Assembly (NCBI GenBank): GCA_022478985.1
Contig: JAKSZP010009282.1
Location: 151,496 to 215,495, forward strand
Direction: 5' to 3'
DNA length: 64,000 nt
Source: Massospora cicadina
Lineage: Eukaryota; Entomophthoromycota; Entomophthoromycetes; Entomophthorales; Entomophthoraceae
This document shows, piece after piece, positions 43,440 through 55,800 of this stretch. Numbering within the stretch: the first letter of the stretch is position 1; the number at the start of each line of letters is the position of its first letter. The notes under the pieces were generated by a model. The model ran no database searches, had not been told where the DNA came from, and saw only the letters and a program-made list of their open reading frames with translations. A program made the translations under genes and the position numbers.

Positions 43440-44680
43440 GCCAATGTACTACCAGCTCATTCAGAGTTTAGTCGCGAGGGTAAGCTCATAGTTTATCTGG
43501 TGTTTGTATTTTCCCCATTTACCCTTTGATGTACAAAGGGAGCAGCTTTAAATTTTTGGGTTAATGAGCAACTAGCTAAAGGCGCAATATTTTAGCGTAC
43601 CTCTCAAGTATGCTCCTCAGTTCTACTTGTGTAGAAGGCCTATGGTATCTTACGCCCTTACATAGATTATGGGAATTTCAACAACGTCACAGTACCAGAC
43701 CTGCATCCCATCTCACTGGACTCACAGATTGCACGCTAAGTGGAGAAGGCGAAAGTCTTCTCCAAACTGGATTATTTAAACGCGTTCAATCAGATCCAGA
43801 CCAAGAAGGTTTAGGAGTGGGTAACTGCAATCCATACCAGAAAAAGAATTTTACAATTTCGGGTTATGTCCTTTGGGCTTATAAATGCCCCTGCTATCTT
43901 ACAAAGCCACACTGATGTGGCCTTGGGGGACCTGTTGGGGGTATGCGCGGTAGTCTACATAGATGATATTCTGGTGTTTTCACCTGATAATGAGTCCCAT
44001 GCAGTACACCTTTTGCAGGTGGTGTGGCGTTTGAGGTCAGCTGATCTTACGTTAAAAATTAGTAAATGTGAATCTTTAAGCCCCAGGTCACTTTCCTGGG
44101 CAACGTCATGTTTGACCAAGGCCACATGATAACTCCAGACAAGGAGAAGAAAAATTTTGAGTGGCCCACCCCAACTTTGGTCAAAGAATTGAAGAGTTTA
44201 TCATGGAGACCATCAAGTACTAAAAAAGAGTTTATCATGGACGTGTACGTTCCTTAAGAAATTCACGCCAATTTCTTCTGAGGTAACAGCGCCCCTATAT
44301 AGGGCGAGTGGAGCTAAAGTGCTCCAGTGGTCCCCATTCTGCAGGATTCCTTCCAAGTTGTAAAGCGCACCATGTTATCCACGTCCGCCTTCCACCATGT
44401 AGATCCAAAAAAGAGTTCATTGTTGCTTCTGATGCCTCCAACTTCGCCATAGTGGCGGCCTTATTAAAAGTAGTCGAAGATGGAATAGAGCATCCAATGG
44501 GCTATTTTTACAGGAAGATGTCTCTTCTGGAGTTAAATTACGCCGTATATGATAAAGTTTTATTAGTAGTGGTGGAGGCGTTGACTTATTGACGTCACCA
44601 CCTGCATGGCTCTTCCTGATTCTTCCACATATGTACAGATCACCGTGCCTTACTGTACTACTGCGCAACTCATGTCTTGA
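43440..44680 (+). pseudogene. pol: chromo-2 reverse transcriptase and RNase H
   Basis: RT: FGLINAPAILQSHTDVAL (about 43873-43925), VVYIDDILVFSPDNESHAV (43951-44007) with both catalytic Asp residues, then LRSADLTLKISKCES. The thumb at 44188-44260 is split by the LINE tail. RNase H: EFIVASDASNFAIVAALLK (44414-44470), MGYFYRKMSLLELNYAVYD and VVVEALTY. In the RNase H block L-E-L-N keeps the catalytic Glu. Stops and shifts throughout; open pieces of 87-101 codons remain. Confidence 0.75.
44208..44227 (+). mobile_element. Ultra-short LINE tail (20 bp) with full target-site duplication
   Basis: GACCATCAAGTACTAAAAAA, the last 20 bases of the LINE end, is bracketed by a perfect 14-bp duplication GAGTTTATCATGGA (44194-44207 and 44228-44241). 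Chromo-1 shows the site uninterrupted (TTGAGGAGTTTTTTGGGG at 36661). An extreme case of 5' truncation during target-primed reverse transcription. Confidence 0.85.
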
Positions 44681-44689
44681 CCACATGGA

Positions 44690-46070
44690 AAACCCGCTGG
44701 CATGAGACCCTAGCCCAATTTGTGTTTTCCTATGAGTTTACTAAGGGCAAGGAGAATGGTTTGGTGGATGCTTTTAACCGCAACTCTGAACTAGCCCCCA
44801 ATCCTAAGAAGGTAGAGGTTCATAATACCCAGTTGATGATTCCACTCAGTAAGATTGTGTCTCAACCTCCCTCTCCTTCAACCAACGGGTCTGCGCTTGC
44901 TCCTCTGGAAAATGCGAATGAATACTGCATGTACAAAAAGGTAGTCCTTTCACAGCCTTTGTCATACAAATATACTATGGTCCTTTCCAAGAGTGCGTTA
45001 AATCAGGTGGACATTATCAGGGGTTACCACGTGAAGGATGAGATGGTGTGGTTTCAAAGGCGCCTATGGGTTCCCGCTGGACCATTTTGCCTATAAATCA
45101 TCCCAGACAATCATGACAGAGTCACCGTTGTCATCCTGGGAAGGCGAAGACTCTGGAGCTAATTTGAAGCACTTATAATTGGAAGGGGTTAGCCGTGCAG
45201 GTAAGAAGGTATTGTAAAGAATTTCTGGTCTGCAACCAAATGAAACAAAACTGACAGCCACTAGTGGGCTGTTGATATCAGATCAGAAGGCTAAAGGGCC
45301 TTGGACTTTTTTATCGGTGGATTTTACCGTGAAATTGCCTGTATCTGATGGCTACAATGCCATCATGGTAGTTTGGGACCGTTTTACAATGTTCGCCCAC
45401 TTTATTCCCTGCAGAACTACAGTAACTGCGGCTGAGATGGTTAAGCTCTTTGTCACTCATGTGTTTGCTCTTCACGGGGTCCCCCAGGAAATAATTAGCA
45501 TTTGTGGACCCCAGTTTACCTCAATCTTTTAATGAGTTGTGTAAAACTCTTAAGATTCTCCCCAAATGTTCAACTGTTTATCATCCAATAAGATGGGCAG
45601 ACTGAACGAGTGAACCAGTGCCTATAACAGTTCATGCGGTGTTACACTGCTGAATATCATTCAAATATGGTTTCCCATCCCCCAAGGCCCAATTCAGATA
45701 TAACAACACCTAACATGCATCAATCAGTTGTTCCCCTTATTAGCCAACTATGAATTCAATCCCTCCCTCACATGGAGCCCAGTTGTGGATCTAAGGTAGA
45801 AGAAGTGGTGGAATTTGCCAAAATGATCAAGAAAGTACATCAGGGGGTGAGCACAATTTAGATGCTGCCATGTAATCTTACAAGGATAACTCTGATGATA
45901 AAAGACAAGTTGTACCAGAGTACAAGGAAGGAGATCTCTTGATGCTGGATGCTAAAACATCCTAATCAAGCAACTATGCAAAAACAGGGACCAAAGAGGG
46001 ATGGGCCTTACCACATTGTCAGAAAGGTGGGCCACTCCTCATACCATTTGAATCTCTCCTCTCATTTTGA
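44690..46070 (+). pseudogene. pol: chromo-2 integrase
   Basis: The tether and a 139-codon open frame (44677-45096) with KENGLVDAFNRNSELAPNP. The zinc region lies near 45110-45245 (VRRYCKEFLVCN; the first Cys is kept). The core KLPVSDGYNAIMVVWDRFTM (45334-45390) retains the first Asp (W-D-R-F), CGPQFTSIF (45506-45532) has Cys where the second Asp is expected (I-S-D-x-G-P-Q-F reads I-S-I-C-G-P-Q-F), and QTERVNQCL (45600-45626) has the Glu. C-terminal QGPKRDGPYHIVRKVGHSSY (45986-46042) carries G-P-Y. Confidence 0.7.
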
Positions 46071-46425
46071 ATCTTTTTCAGTCTTCCATGAAAGCAATCT
46101 TGCGTTGTTTGAGGGCCCCCATCAGAGACTCCTGAGACTTATCTCGTGGATGGGGTGCAGGAGTGGGAAGTGGATGAGATAGTAGCCTCCCGTCAGTTAA
46201 GAAGAAGACTTAAGTATCTTGTAGCCTGAAAGGGATTTGATGCAGTGGAGAATAGTTGGTTCCCAGAGCGTGACTGCACACATTCCCAAGATCTAATTGA
46301 AGCATTCCATAAGCGTTTTCCTGAGGCTGCAGGACCTAAGTCCAAGCAATCCATCGCTGCCATGAAGTTGACCCCTTCACACAAAAACCTTTCCTTGGCA
46401 AATGTCACTGGAGGTGGATCCCAAA
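46071..46425 (+). pseudogene. chromo-2 chromodomain, broken
   Basis: VFHESNLALFEGP (46083-46121), then EWEVDEIVASRQ near 46158-46195, LKYLVA with a stop where chromo-1 has LEYLVSWKG, and ENSWFPERDCTHSQDLIEAF (46248-46307). Two frameshifts and one stop disrupt a module clearly homologous to 38527-38868. Confidence 0.7.
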
Positions 46426-46441
46426 AAGGAGGAGAGGGTAA

Positions 46442-47288
46442 TGTCATGTTTACATGACCTATTCGAGGGAACCAACTGCCAAGACAAGGCTGAACGTCAG
46501 GAGTCCAAATGGGTCAAGCTGTAAGGCCTCCCTGACCTAAAGCACACCCTGAATTAATGTTAGGTACAAGCCAGATATGCCCAGGTTGGTCCAGAGGAAG
46601 TGCGTGATGCTCAGCCCTATGTTATGGTATTGGTGTTAAAATGGACTAGTTACTTTCTTAACCATAATGGTTCGGTTCAGTTGTTTTAAATGGGGGTTCA
46701 ATACCCATTCAATTTACATCTCCAAATCAGGATGGCCCAGCTTACAATCAATCACTTAAGTTATTCAATCTCAAGCTACAGTACCTTGGCCAATGGTGGG
46801 GTGCGCCAATTGGTTTGTTTAGGCTTGGAACCATTTTCCCAGTTAATGACTCGCCTCCCCTTGCTTAAAGTATGGTTCTTGAAGCCAACTTTACTCTTTG
46901 GTCATTTTCTTATCAAATAAATCCCGTTAGTTTACATTTTTATAAGCTAACTTGGGCTAATCTCTGCGCAGACCTCTTTGAGAAAGTCTCTATAAACGTC
47001 AGCTAATTCATTGGCACAAATTTAACCCACGCATCTGATGCACCACTGGTCCAACCTGGTCCCCTCCAGATAAGGCACCCAAGCACTCCAGCCCAGATCA
47101 AATCTTGGATATGGACCCCCTTTGGGGTCCACTCAAGTCTTGTTGTTTGCTAACTATTTAATAATCTATACCACATTAAACACCCTTGACCTGTGTTACT
47201 TTGCTCCAGCACCATCTGCAGAGCTATTCTCAGCATTATATTGACAATTAGTTCCCTGGCGGTGTGGCTGTGCACTGTGCACCACCTC
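46442..47288 (+). repeat. 3' LTR of chromo-2, right end missing
   Basis: Starts TGTCATGTTTACATGACC after the tract AGGAGGAGAGGGTAA. It aligns with 41306-42183 up to CTGTGCACCACCTC, then the LTR of element B begins. About 55 bases of LTR are missing and were not found at the right end of element B. Confidence 0.8.
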
Positions 47289-48022
47289 TTTCAGACATTT
47301 GCCATCTCAGCTGCAAAAAAATGATGTTTTAGGTCAAAATCAAAAAAATGGAAAATGTCGGCCATTTATGAGTTTGCAATGACCTTAAGAGTGATATTGA
47401 TGATATTAATGATTTCATTTACCAAAAGACCCTGGTCAATTCTCAGTGGAACCCCGCTAATTGGGGTAACATAATTTTGAATACTACAAGGGCAAAGTAC
47501 ACAAAATTGGGCAGCCAGATCTTTCCAACCACACAGCGGACCCTGGGGGTGTCCATTGAACTGACCCCCAGCCACAACCAGGTCCCTTCAAGCACCTATG
47601 CGGGGACCACCCCCTTTTATAGGCGCTGTGGGGGTCCCCAAGGTGCAATAAATTTCTTGAATGGGGATTGGCTGAAGTTCATCAAAGTGTTACCCCATGG
47701 GTACGTTTTGGACAATAATAATTCCCCTTCCATTGTTCAGCCAAATTATAGCAAGTATCCTGAGCTTTGATAGACTGCTTCCCCATATTACCTAATTTGG
47801 ACTAGTCTAAGCTATTCCAAACCTATCCTTGAATTCCCCTCAACCCTCGATATAGTTTAAATACTGAATGGTCAGATGTCAAGGGGTCATTTTCTACCTA
47901 ATTTTGCCAATAATATTTTCAATAAAAACCATTTTTATTGGTGATTATCTTTATTTCTAGATAACCTTTGTGGAATCCAGCGGAATAAGCACCAGCGAGC
48001 AGAAATTGGCTGGGTTCCTAAA
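47289..48022 (+). repeat. 5' LTR of element B
   Basis: About 734 bp. Starts TTTCAGACATTTGCC (TG eroded to TT) and ends GGGTTCCTAAA. CCCCCTTTTATAGGCG (47611-47626) is a TATA-like box conserved in 28095-28849 and 60620-61410. Confidence 0.75.
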
Positions 48023-48024
48023 AA

Positions 48025-49120
48025 ATGGTGCTAACTACAGGGAATTCGTGTACATTAATAGTTGCTCTTGAAAAGCAACTCGCCAGTGCCCTATCCCATC
48101 TTAAAGAGCTGGAGCAGTGCCCCTTAAACTCCCTCACAAAGACAAGTAACCCCTGGGTAAAAGGAGTATTGCTTCCTTTTTGTATGTATATGAATCTGTT
48201 ATGCATGACGCCACTGATAAGCAAAAAATTCGACACATCCCTCTTGCTTAAGTTGCTTGGCAAAAGAAAAAATAGTTTCTTACATGGACAATTTGCATAT
48301 CTGGGCAGAGGTGAAAGAGGCTCTCTTAGCTGAATTTTGTTCAAATCAGAGTCTTAACAGGGATAAACAGGCCTTTATGCGCCTTATCATATATGATAGT
48401 AAATGACTCCCACCTTTGCTGAGCGATTTTACCTCACTATGCAAAGGTTTTCAACGGCTAACATGCTAACCCTGGATGATGCTATCGCAGCCATGTTAAC
48501 AGGGTTAGCTTCTCAACCCTCTCTCACCAGGCATATCATTTTAGTAAAATGTTACTTAAAAAACATCCGTAATATAAAGGAGGCTCTTTTTAGACGTTAG
48601 TAATTTTCATTCCTGTGCTACAATAAATGAAGCTGAGGTGGAACCTGCAATCCTAACATTTGAGTAGTTTTCGCCTGTAGAACAGTTGGGGGTGAGCACG
48701 CCTGTACCTATCCCCCAGTGCACCTTACTTCCTCAGTGCGACTCAAAAAACATCACTTCTTTCTATGAATCAGAGACCTACATTGTGTCTTCCCCTTCAA
48801 CTGAGCTGACGATGCACAATCTATGGCTATCCAATCTCCTGTGGCTGACCCCCTACCTCCATCGCAGCCTTTCCAGTTGTTGATAATACCCTTGAGGATA
48901 AATCTGATGGGAGTTACGATGATGTTGGTTACTATATATTGGGAGCCCCCGTGGAAGTAGAGGTACCTAATCATTTGAACGCTGGATGAGTAGATGAGAC
49001 CACCATACCTGAGGAAATGTACCTCAGCCAAATTCTAGGGTGTCAAAAAGTTATTGACACTGTCAGCAATGGCGACCAATTTTTAGCTGGCTTGATTCGC
49101 CCTCTTCAGCGGGTCCATTC
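48025..49120 (+). pseudogene. gag: Element B gag region
   Basis: It could start at an ATG overlapping the primer site (48025): a 102-codon frame with a helical ALEKQLASALSHLKELEQ stretch. After stops, a capsid-like piece MTPTFAERFYLTMQRFSTAN (48403-48462) and DDAIAAMLTGLASQPS follow. No zinc knuckle is seen. RVHSMKPS near 49110 leads to protease after another shift. Confidence 0.5.
48026..48042 (+). other. Primer-binding site of element B
   Basis: TGGTGCTAACTACAGGG, three bases after the LTR. Same type as gypsy-A and the small non-autonomous element. Confidence 0.75.
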
Positions 49121-49219
49121 TATGAAGCCTTCTTAGAAAAATACCCTGAGACTGCTAAAAATTTAACCTCCACCTTCCAACTCAATAAGGTCTTAGCTTT
49201 ATCGCCTAACTTTTGAGGA

Positions 49220-49560
49220 ACACTCACTAAGGTTGAAGTTGCCATTCTTAAGGTCCGAATAATGGCCATCCTGGATACTGGCTCCCAAGTTAACGTGATC
49301 TCTACTAAGTTTATCAAGAAGATAAAGCTAGCGCCTGACTTGGAGTACACGCAAAAACTTGGAACTGCAGGCCTTATAATACCCATGCAATCAAGGAATA
49401 CTCTTCCCTTCCCATTCAAATTGGGAAGCTTATTTTATCAGCCCCTGCTGTGGTTTTGGACAATAATGCATATGATATGCTCATCAGCACTCAGTTTATT
49501 ATTGAGTATTATGGGATAATTAATATGAAGCAAGTGTTCCTATAATTGCTCAACTATGAA
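49220..49560 (+). pseudogene. Element B aspartic protease
   Basis: VAILKVRIMAILDTGSQVNV (49240-49299) has an intact D-T-G-S active site with Asp at 49271-49273. After a frameshift near 49385 comes the second half, APAVVLDNNAYDMLISTQ (about 49444-49497), the family's conserved A-x-x-x-L-D-x-x-x-x-D-M-L-I-G motif. It would be a normal retropepsin if it were not shifted. Confidence 0.7.
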
Positions 49561-49689
49561 GTCCCATTAGTCTTATCCAATAAAGAACCCATTAAGCACG
49601 AATACTCTTGCTTGGTCAAATAACCCTTCTCAGCTATAACTTTGCCTTATTCCACTTCTGGGAGAAAGACAAAGAATTTATCTTATTCG

Positions 49690-50758
49690 GTGGATGCTAT
49701 GTAAAGGTATCCCTTTATATGCTGCAGACGAGGTCTTGATTAATACTGATGAACAACAAGTGGTTGATACAAAAATCACGCTTCAAATCCAACACCACTG
49801 TATGTTGCACCTTGTGAGTATTGAGGGCTTTAGTCCCTTAGAGCCTCTGGTATTACCTGGCGTTCTCAACCCAGATTACCAGAGTCCTATTGCTCTGCTG
49901 TTGGGGAACCTCACCTCAAAGGACATACTTGTAAAAAACACCAGGAGATTGGCAGAGGTTTGTTAGTCCCTGTGGAGAATATTAAACAAATTCACTCCAC
50001 TGGCTCTATGATGGATATGGGCCTGCCAACAGATAAGCTGGTATTTACCTTACCCAACGTCCATATCTCGGATGATCTGACTCCAGATGATCTGGAAAAA
50101 TTTCATACTCTCATAGACGACTTTAGCGGAATATTCTCTAAATCTGATAATGACTATGGCCACATGAAGGGCTGGTGCCACTCCATCTATGTGGGTGATG
50201 CCCATCCTTATAGGTCTAAACCTTATTACAAGTCAAAGGTGGAGGGTCATTAAATGAGAACAGAGCTCCAGCAGTTACTAGACGTGGGGTTACTAGTTCC
50301 ATCACGAAGCCCTTGGTCTTCACCCCTTTTGCTAATTAAAAAAATGGAGGTCATTTGATAGTCATGGACTGCCGCAAATTAAAAAACCTCACAAAAAAGG
50401 ATAGCTATCCTATCCCCTGCATTGATGATGCCCTAGAAAAACTTTCTGGATCTTACTTCTTCTCTGAGATGGACTTGCTAGTGGCTATTGACAAATAGAC
50501 CTTTTTCCTCAGGATCAGGAGAAATGCGCTCTTATCTGTAGTGAGGGTCTCTTACAACCCACACAATTATCTCAAGGGTTGTGCAACGCACCTGCCTCTT
50601 TCCATCATACAATGGATCACATCCTGCAGGACCTCAAGTTATCTTGTGTCATCGTCTATCTTGATGACATCACGGTGCTCTCAAAGACCTTTAACGAACA
50701 TCTTGATCTCTTGAAGGAGCTGTTTCAACGGTTACATAAGTCTAGTATTAAATTGAAG
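49690..50758 (+). pseudogene. pol: Element B reverse transcriptase, first part
   Basis: Pre-RT segment DDLTPDDLEKFHTLIDDFSG (50077-50136). Fingers: DVGLLVPSRSPWSSPLLLI (50281-50338). Palm: CNAPASFHHTMDHIL (50582-50626) and VIVYLDDITVLSKTFNEHLD (50649-50708) with Y-L-D-D intact. KLKPSKC ends at the insertion point of ORF1-only copy 3 (about 50758); RT resumes at 58710. Stops near 50254, 50360, 50500 and frameshifts. Confidence 0.75.
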
Positions 50759-50773
50759 CCCTCAAAATGTACC
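50759..50773. repeat. Left target-site duplication of ORF1-only copy 3
   Basis: CCCTCAAAATGTACC. Its partner CCCTCAAAGCGTACC is at 52707-52721, and the same sequence appears a third time at 58693-58707 as the right duplication of LINE-2. Confidence 0.75.
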
Positions 50774-52706
50774 TTTTATTTAATTGAAGCAAGCTGACCA
50801 GAAGGCGGACATCACTGAGCTCTGATGAGCAAAAATCTGTGCTAGAATTTAAACAAATAGAAAGAGATGAATAGATCACACAAACTGAATAAAAAACTAA
50901 AACTAAAACTAACCAACCAACCAACCAGGTTGAATGTGGTAAACTTCTATGCAACCACAATGGGGCGAGTCAGGATCAGGAGGCTCATCTTCTCTTCTAT
51001 GTTGGACAGTGTATGGCAGAGCGCTGAGAGCACGGTCATGGGTGCATCCTCAAAATGGGGGTCAGGTAGCAAAGTGGCTTGGGAAGCTCAAATTTTGCTA
51101 TGAGGAGGGTTGTGATGTATTCAGAAATGGCTTTTTCAGCCTCGAGGAGAACTTTGGGTAGTATGGTGAAGTTGGAGATGTTGTTGCTGGTAATGCGGGT
51201 CTTAAAGCCAAATTTTGTGACCATCACAACTTTTTTACTGCCTTGTGGGCAACTTGTTGGAATCAGAGATATTCTTTTTTTGAATTTTTTGCATGGGGGA
51301 AGGATAGGTGAAGGTACCCCCTTGGCCAAAACTGCAACTGATTTTGCTACATCCTTTCAGGGGGGGTGACAATCAGGATAGGCAACCGCCTCTTTGGTAA
51401 GTTGGTGGTCACTTCAGAATTCATCCACATCTGAGCGTAGAGCATAGCAGCGTGTTGGGAATTGAGCCACATATTCTTCAGTTAGGTACATTTTGAGGCC
51501 TGGGGCCTCAACTGAATCAGGGGATGGGATTTCCCAAATCATCAACTTCCTCAAAATAATCCCATAGATTTTGGTTGAAGATGATAGGTTGATCGGCATA
51601 TGGGTGGGCTGGATTGGGTGGCTGGGTGGGTTTTTTTGTATTTACTGGAGTCCATGCTGGCTCCTGATTAGTTAGAGTAGGAATGGTGGTTTGGTATTCC
51701 AGTCCCTTATTTATTTGAGTCTGTGGTAGTTGCATCTACCATTTTGGGTGGAGGAGGGTAGGATTGTGCCCCATTCAAAAAAGGTTTTGATGTTGGCTAT
51801 TGGAGCATTGTGGGGGGAGTTGAGCGTGTTGCTCCATCTTGGACAATTGTGGGGCAGCACCGCTTTGAGTAATCCAGGTCAAAGCAAATGGGGCATATCG
51901 TGCGCCCTTATATACTCTGGCCCAGAAAGGGTGGTCAGGGGCAGAGGGGACAATGGTGCAAGGGGAAATCGAAATGGAAATTTCATTTTTATTGGGTGTA
52001 TGGTTGCAAAGGCGCAAAGGCAAAATAGTCAGTTGACTCCGTTGGGAACCACAAATTTTAAAATGGGGTCAGCATCATGTGCTGACAACTCAGCTATTAT
52101 TTTGTTGTATAAGGATTAAGGGGTAAGGTGGGTGAGGAGGCCTGAAAATTGAACCACAAGAGTGGTTTCATCAGGCAACTGGGTGCGAGTGGTTGGGATG
52201 AGGGTTTCCTAGAACGCCAGGGAATGTTACCTGCAATTGCAGCATCAGCTTCACAAGTGAAGCCAAGGTCGAAGTACCCATTGTAGGGGCAGAAGTCAAT
52301 AAAGCCTGCAGGCTGCATAAGCACCTGGGATAATTTAATTATTTGTTTATCATTGTATGGGTACAAGTTGCCATATTTGACCCAGAGGCCAAATTGCATC
52401 TTGCTTTGGGGGAGCACAATGGGGCTATGAGGCACCATTTGAGAACATGCGAGGTGGAGGAAGAGATCCTTAGGGGGATTGTATCGACCTGAGGGATTGG
52501 TGGGCTGGTTGATCTGGTTCAAAGTGTTTCCCACTGGGTGGAAAACGCTAGTTGGTTTTTCACCGCTGCCCCATTTTAGAGCAGCTGGCAGTTGGGCTGA
52601 GAACATTAGTGGATTGTTGTTTGTTGTTTTCTAGAGTTATTTATTTCTTCTTTTATTCTAAATTCACATGAATGTGTTATCAACCAGAAAGAAAGAGTTA
52701 AAATAC
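50774..52706 (-). mobile_element. ORF1-only element, copy 3
   Basis: About 1.93 kb in the RT of element B, minus strand. 3' end (left): GTGATGTCCGCCTTCTGGTC, AGCTTGCTTC, then AATTAAATAAAA. The 5' leader (52630-52706) is A/T-rich. The length, single ORF and tail match copies 1 and 2. The duplication differs at two bases between left and right copies, whereas the two LINE-2 duplications are identical, so copy 3 is older than LINE-2. Confidence 0.8.
50980..52606 (-). pseudogene. ORF1-like protein of copy 3, broken
   Basis: The longest open frame of the family, 169 codons (52097-52606): MFSAQLPAALKWGSGEKPTS and AGFIDFCPYNGYFDLGFTCE, with DAAIAG. Next is the region before the knuckle, SAPDHPFWARVYKGARYAPF (about 51885-51945), in which the first Cys pair of the CCHC knuckle is lost. 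Then a Pro/Thr-rich linker (51517-51735), and a C-terminal piece (51036-51329) with a basic KKFKKR and helical LLEAEKAISEYITTL. No endonuclease or RT. Confidence 0.7.
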
Positions 52707-52723
52707 CCCTCAAAGCGTACCTT
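52707..52723. repeat. Shared duplication: right side of copy 3, left side of LINE-2
   Basis: CCCTCAAAGCGTACCTT, identical to 58693-58709. The LINE-2 oligo-T (its poly-A on the minus strand) follows directly. Confidence 0.8.
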
Positions 52724-52869
52724 TTTTAGCACTAGGTGGTCTCAACCTAAAGGATAGATACACTGATCTTTATTTGGTCACGCCTGAGCTCCTAAGAGCT
52801 TGAGGCTAATGCAGAGGTAAGCGGAGGTGTCAAGAAAGGGTGGGGGAAAGCTTTTCCAGATCCAGGTGT

Positions 52870-55800
52870 CCACTCAAACTGACATATTGGCCCATAGCGA
52901 CATGGTAAATACTCTCAGAGCCATCTTGAAATGAACCTGAAAGTGGGTGATCATTTGGGGAAGCATCCAAAGAGTGGAGTCAATAGTGGCACGAAGATAT
53001 GAATTATGAATAGTCCATATCACTACACCAAATGCCAGGATCCTTAATGATTGGGAGCAATTGGAGAGGGAGAGGTTGAAGCATGAAGTCCTGAACAGGG
53101 TGCGCTACCCAGGGTTCTGCTCACAGAAGTTCACGAACCTTGCTCCAGAAAGGGGCTATGAGGGGGCAAGTAAAGGAGCGGTGGAGGTGGGTGTCTGTCA
53201 GCTCTGCACATCGTGGGCATCCCTTGTGCTGTAAGGTGGGACCAGTTTGATCCCCTGTCCTGTATGAGCAGTGTAGAACACGCCACCGTGTATTTGACAC
53301 TTTTGCTGAGAGAACAGGATGGGTAACTTCCTTCAAGAGCGCCTTGAGATCACATTCCACAGCGGGGGGTAAAGTTCAAGGAGACGAGGCCGCATTGGGG
53401 GTCTGTCCAAAGGGTGGAGGTGGGAGATAACAATACTCCCATTGTGGACCAGGGTGTGATGTCAGGGGCTGATCCCAGGGCCTCTCCTTTTATAAGGGAA
53501 GGCGTGGTACACCTGTACTCCTGCCCTCTTAAGTGCAAGGAGAGCCTGATTCCAGTAAAAACTTGATGAAGGTTTGAGGCAGTGGCCTGGATGGTTTGTT
53601 AGCCACTCTCCCACAGCTGTTGGTGAGGTTCGTGGGAGCCCTAGAGAGGCCGTTAAACCCTGGAGTAAAGCTGGAGCCCATTGTGAAATTGGAGCCATAT
53701 CCCAGCAAATGATGGGCTTAAGGAACCCCATCAGTATCGAAGTGGCATAAGACCTAGTGTCCAAAAGACCTAGGCCCCCCTCACTGCAGGGTCAGGATAT
53801 TGTGGTCAGAGCTGTGGGTGGGTGGTTGGATCCCCATATTCAACAGCGAAGTATCACATTCAACCTCGTGTAGAAACTGTCTGTAAAGGGGCAGACATGA
53901 GCGAGAAACCATAGCTTTGATAAAAGAAAAACATTCGCCATCAGGGAGCATCCCTGGGGGATACGCCAGCAGCTCCAGCTAGCTACACGAGAGTTTATTG
54001 CATTAAGCAAGCGGTCCTCATTATCCTTGGTTGCAACCCCTTGTGGTTTGGTGAGGACACCTAGATGCCAAAAGGTGTCCCGGGTAGGTTCCAAACCAAA
54101 AGGCGGAGGAAAAGATGGGGTACCAACTTGCACTATAACGGTTTTAGAAGTACTAACTTTTGCAGTGGACGCCTTGGAGTAGCAATCCAGGCCTCCATGG
54201 CCAGGTCTAGGTCCTTCTTACATTCAATTGCCACTGCTGTGTCATAAGCAAAGGCTATGGTGCGGGTGGGGGTTTCCCAGGAACCTGAATACCCACCAGT
54301 CGTTCCTGGAGTAGGTCCAGAAGAGGATCCAATGCTATGTTGAACAAGATTGGGCTCAGTGGATCCCCTTGCCGGAGACCCTATTCGACCATAACGCTGC
54401 TGTAAAGCCTGTAGGGGACAGTAACTTAATGTGAATCTGGGTGTAAAGCGCTGATAGCCATGTACTAGCTTGTGGTGGGATGTGGAGGCGTGTTAGGGAG
54501 GCGTCCAGATACTTCCAATTTACTCGATCATATGCTTTTCCCATATCCAGAAGCGCCACAACACCATGTGTTTGAGACGAGGTACCTGACAGGGTTTCCA
54601 GAAGCTCATTGTAATTGTTCCAAAGCGATCTCCCTGGGAGAAAGCCATGTTTAGCTGGGTTGAGGCGTGGTGCTACCCACTTAGTCATGCGGTTTGATAG
54701 AAGCTTAGTAAAGAGTTTGTGGTCCATGTTCAATATTGATATTGGTCGCCAGTTTGCAAGGTCCTCTCATTTCGCTTCCTTATGGATAACGGTCATAATT
54801 GATCCTCTTGAGTCAGTATGTACTCCCCCTTATGCCAAGAGGGTCAAGAAGAGGGTCTGGAGGGCCTTTGTAACTGCGACGGGATCCATTAGATACACCT
54901 CAAACGGGATACTCTCTGGGCCTGGGGCCTTCAGTCATGGGCTGTGGAGTAGAATATTTATTACTTCTTACTGTGTAATTGGTGCTAGAAGTTCTTCATC
55001 CGCTAAGAAATTAACCATTGGTTCCGGAGCCCCTTCAATGAATTCATGAAAATCTGCTGGGCTTACCCAGGAAGCCTTGAAGAGGGCTGAATAGTACCGG
55101 TGGATCTCGCTGGTGATCTCCTTCTTGTTTGTGGTGACAGTGGTCCCCACCCTCAGGGTTGCAGTCTCCTGATCATTTTAGTGGGCTTTCTGCTTCTGGT
55201 AATAGAAACGGGTGGGACGTTCCCACTGGGTGTAGTAACATGACGAGGTGAAGTTTGCTGCACGTTCTTCTTGCTCAGTAAGTTCCTGCTGGTATGTCTC
55301 GTGGGCCAATTCTCAGACCTCTAACCATTGAGAGGAAGGCACTAGTCCGCAATTCCTTTCAAGGTGTCTTATTCTAGCTTCAGCATGTCTGACTTTAGCC
55401 TGGGCCGCTGTCATTCGATCCTTATCACAATTGTAGGCTACCTTTAGGATCCTTGCTTTTGTATCAGTCCATTTTTCTTGTAAAGTTCGCAAATGAGGTG
55501 AGGCCAGGTGCTCTGGCTCACAAATGGCTGCATTTATCTTCTCTCTTGAAAACTGGTTGTCCAAGAGCCTCTGAGTAATTCTTGGCCAAAATCTTCTTGA
55601 TGGTCTGAGGATTGTTGTCAGGATCACCGTGAGGGATCTGTAATCACTTATAGTGTTATCTCTGGTTATGGGGGAGGAAACTCGGCCAACCAGCAAGGGG
55701 CCCACTAGGGCCATATCAATCCATGAAGCTGATGTGAATCTCCGACCTGCACCCTCGGATCCAAGACATACAGCCAAGGCCAGATGCTGAGGGGGGCATC

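Larger units (their letters stand above)
41306..47288 (+). mobile_element. chromo-2: older chromodomain Ty3/gypsy element
   Basis: A relative of chromo-1 with the same order of modules and protein blocks. The 5' LTR (41306-42183) and 3' LTR (46442-47288) align strongly with each other. The 3' LTR lacks its last 55 or so bases because element B inserted at 47289. It is more decayed than chromo-1, and the protease motif D-T-G reads D-I-G. A 20-bp LINE tail with a 14-bp duplication sits in its RT. The right-hand duplication cannot be found because the LTR end is missing. Confidence 0.85.

Noticed and set aside
50759..50797. Reading 50774-50797 as continued reverse transcriptase (FYLIEAS), which would make the target duplication over 30 bp
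   Set aside because: The same bases align better with the A/T-rich 3' tail of the SINE and the other ORF1-only copies (TCAGCTT-C-TC-AA-TAA-TAAAA), and 52707 and 58693 stop matching after GTACCTT.
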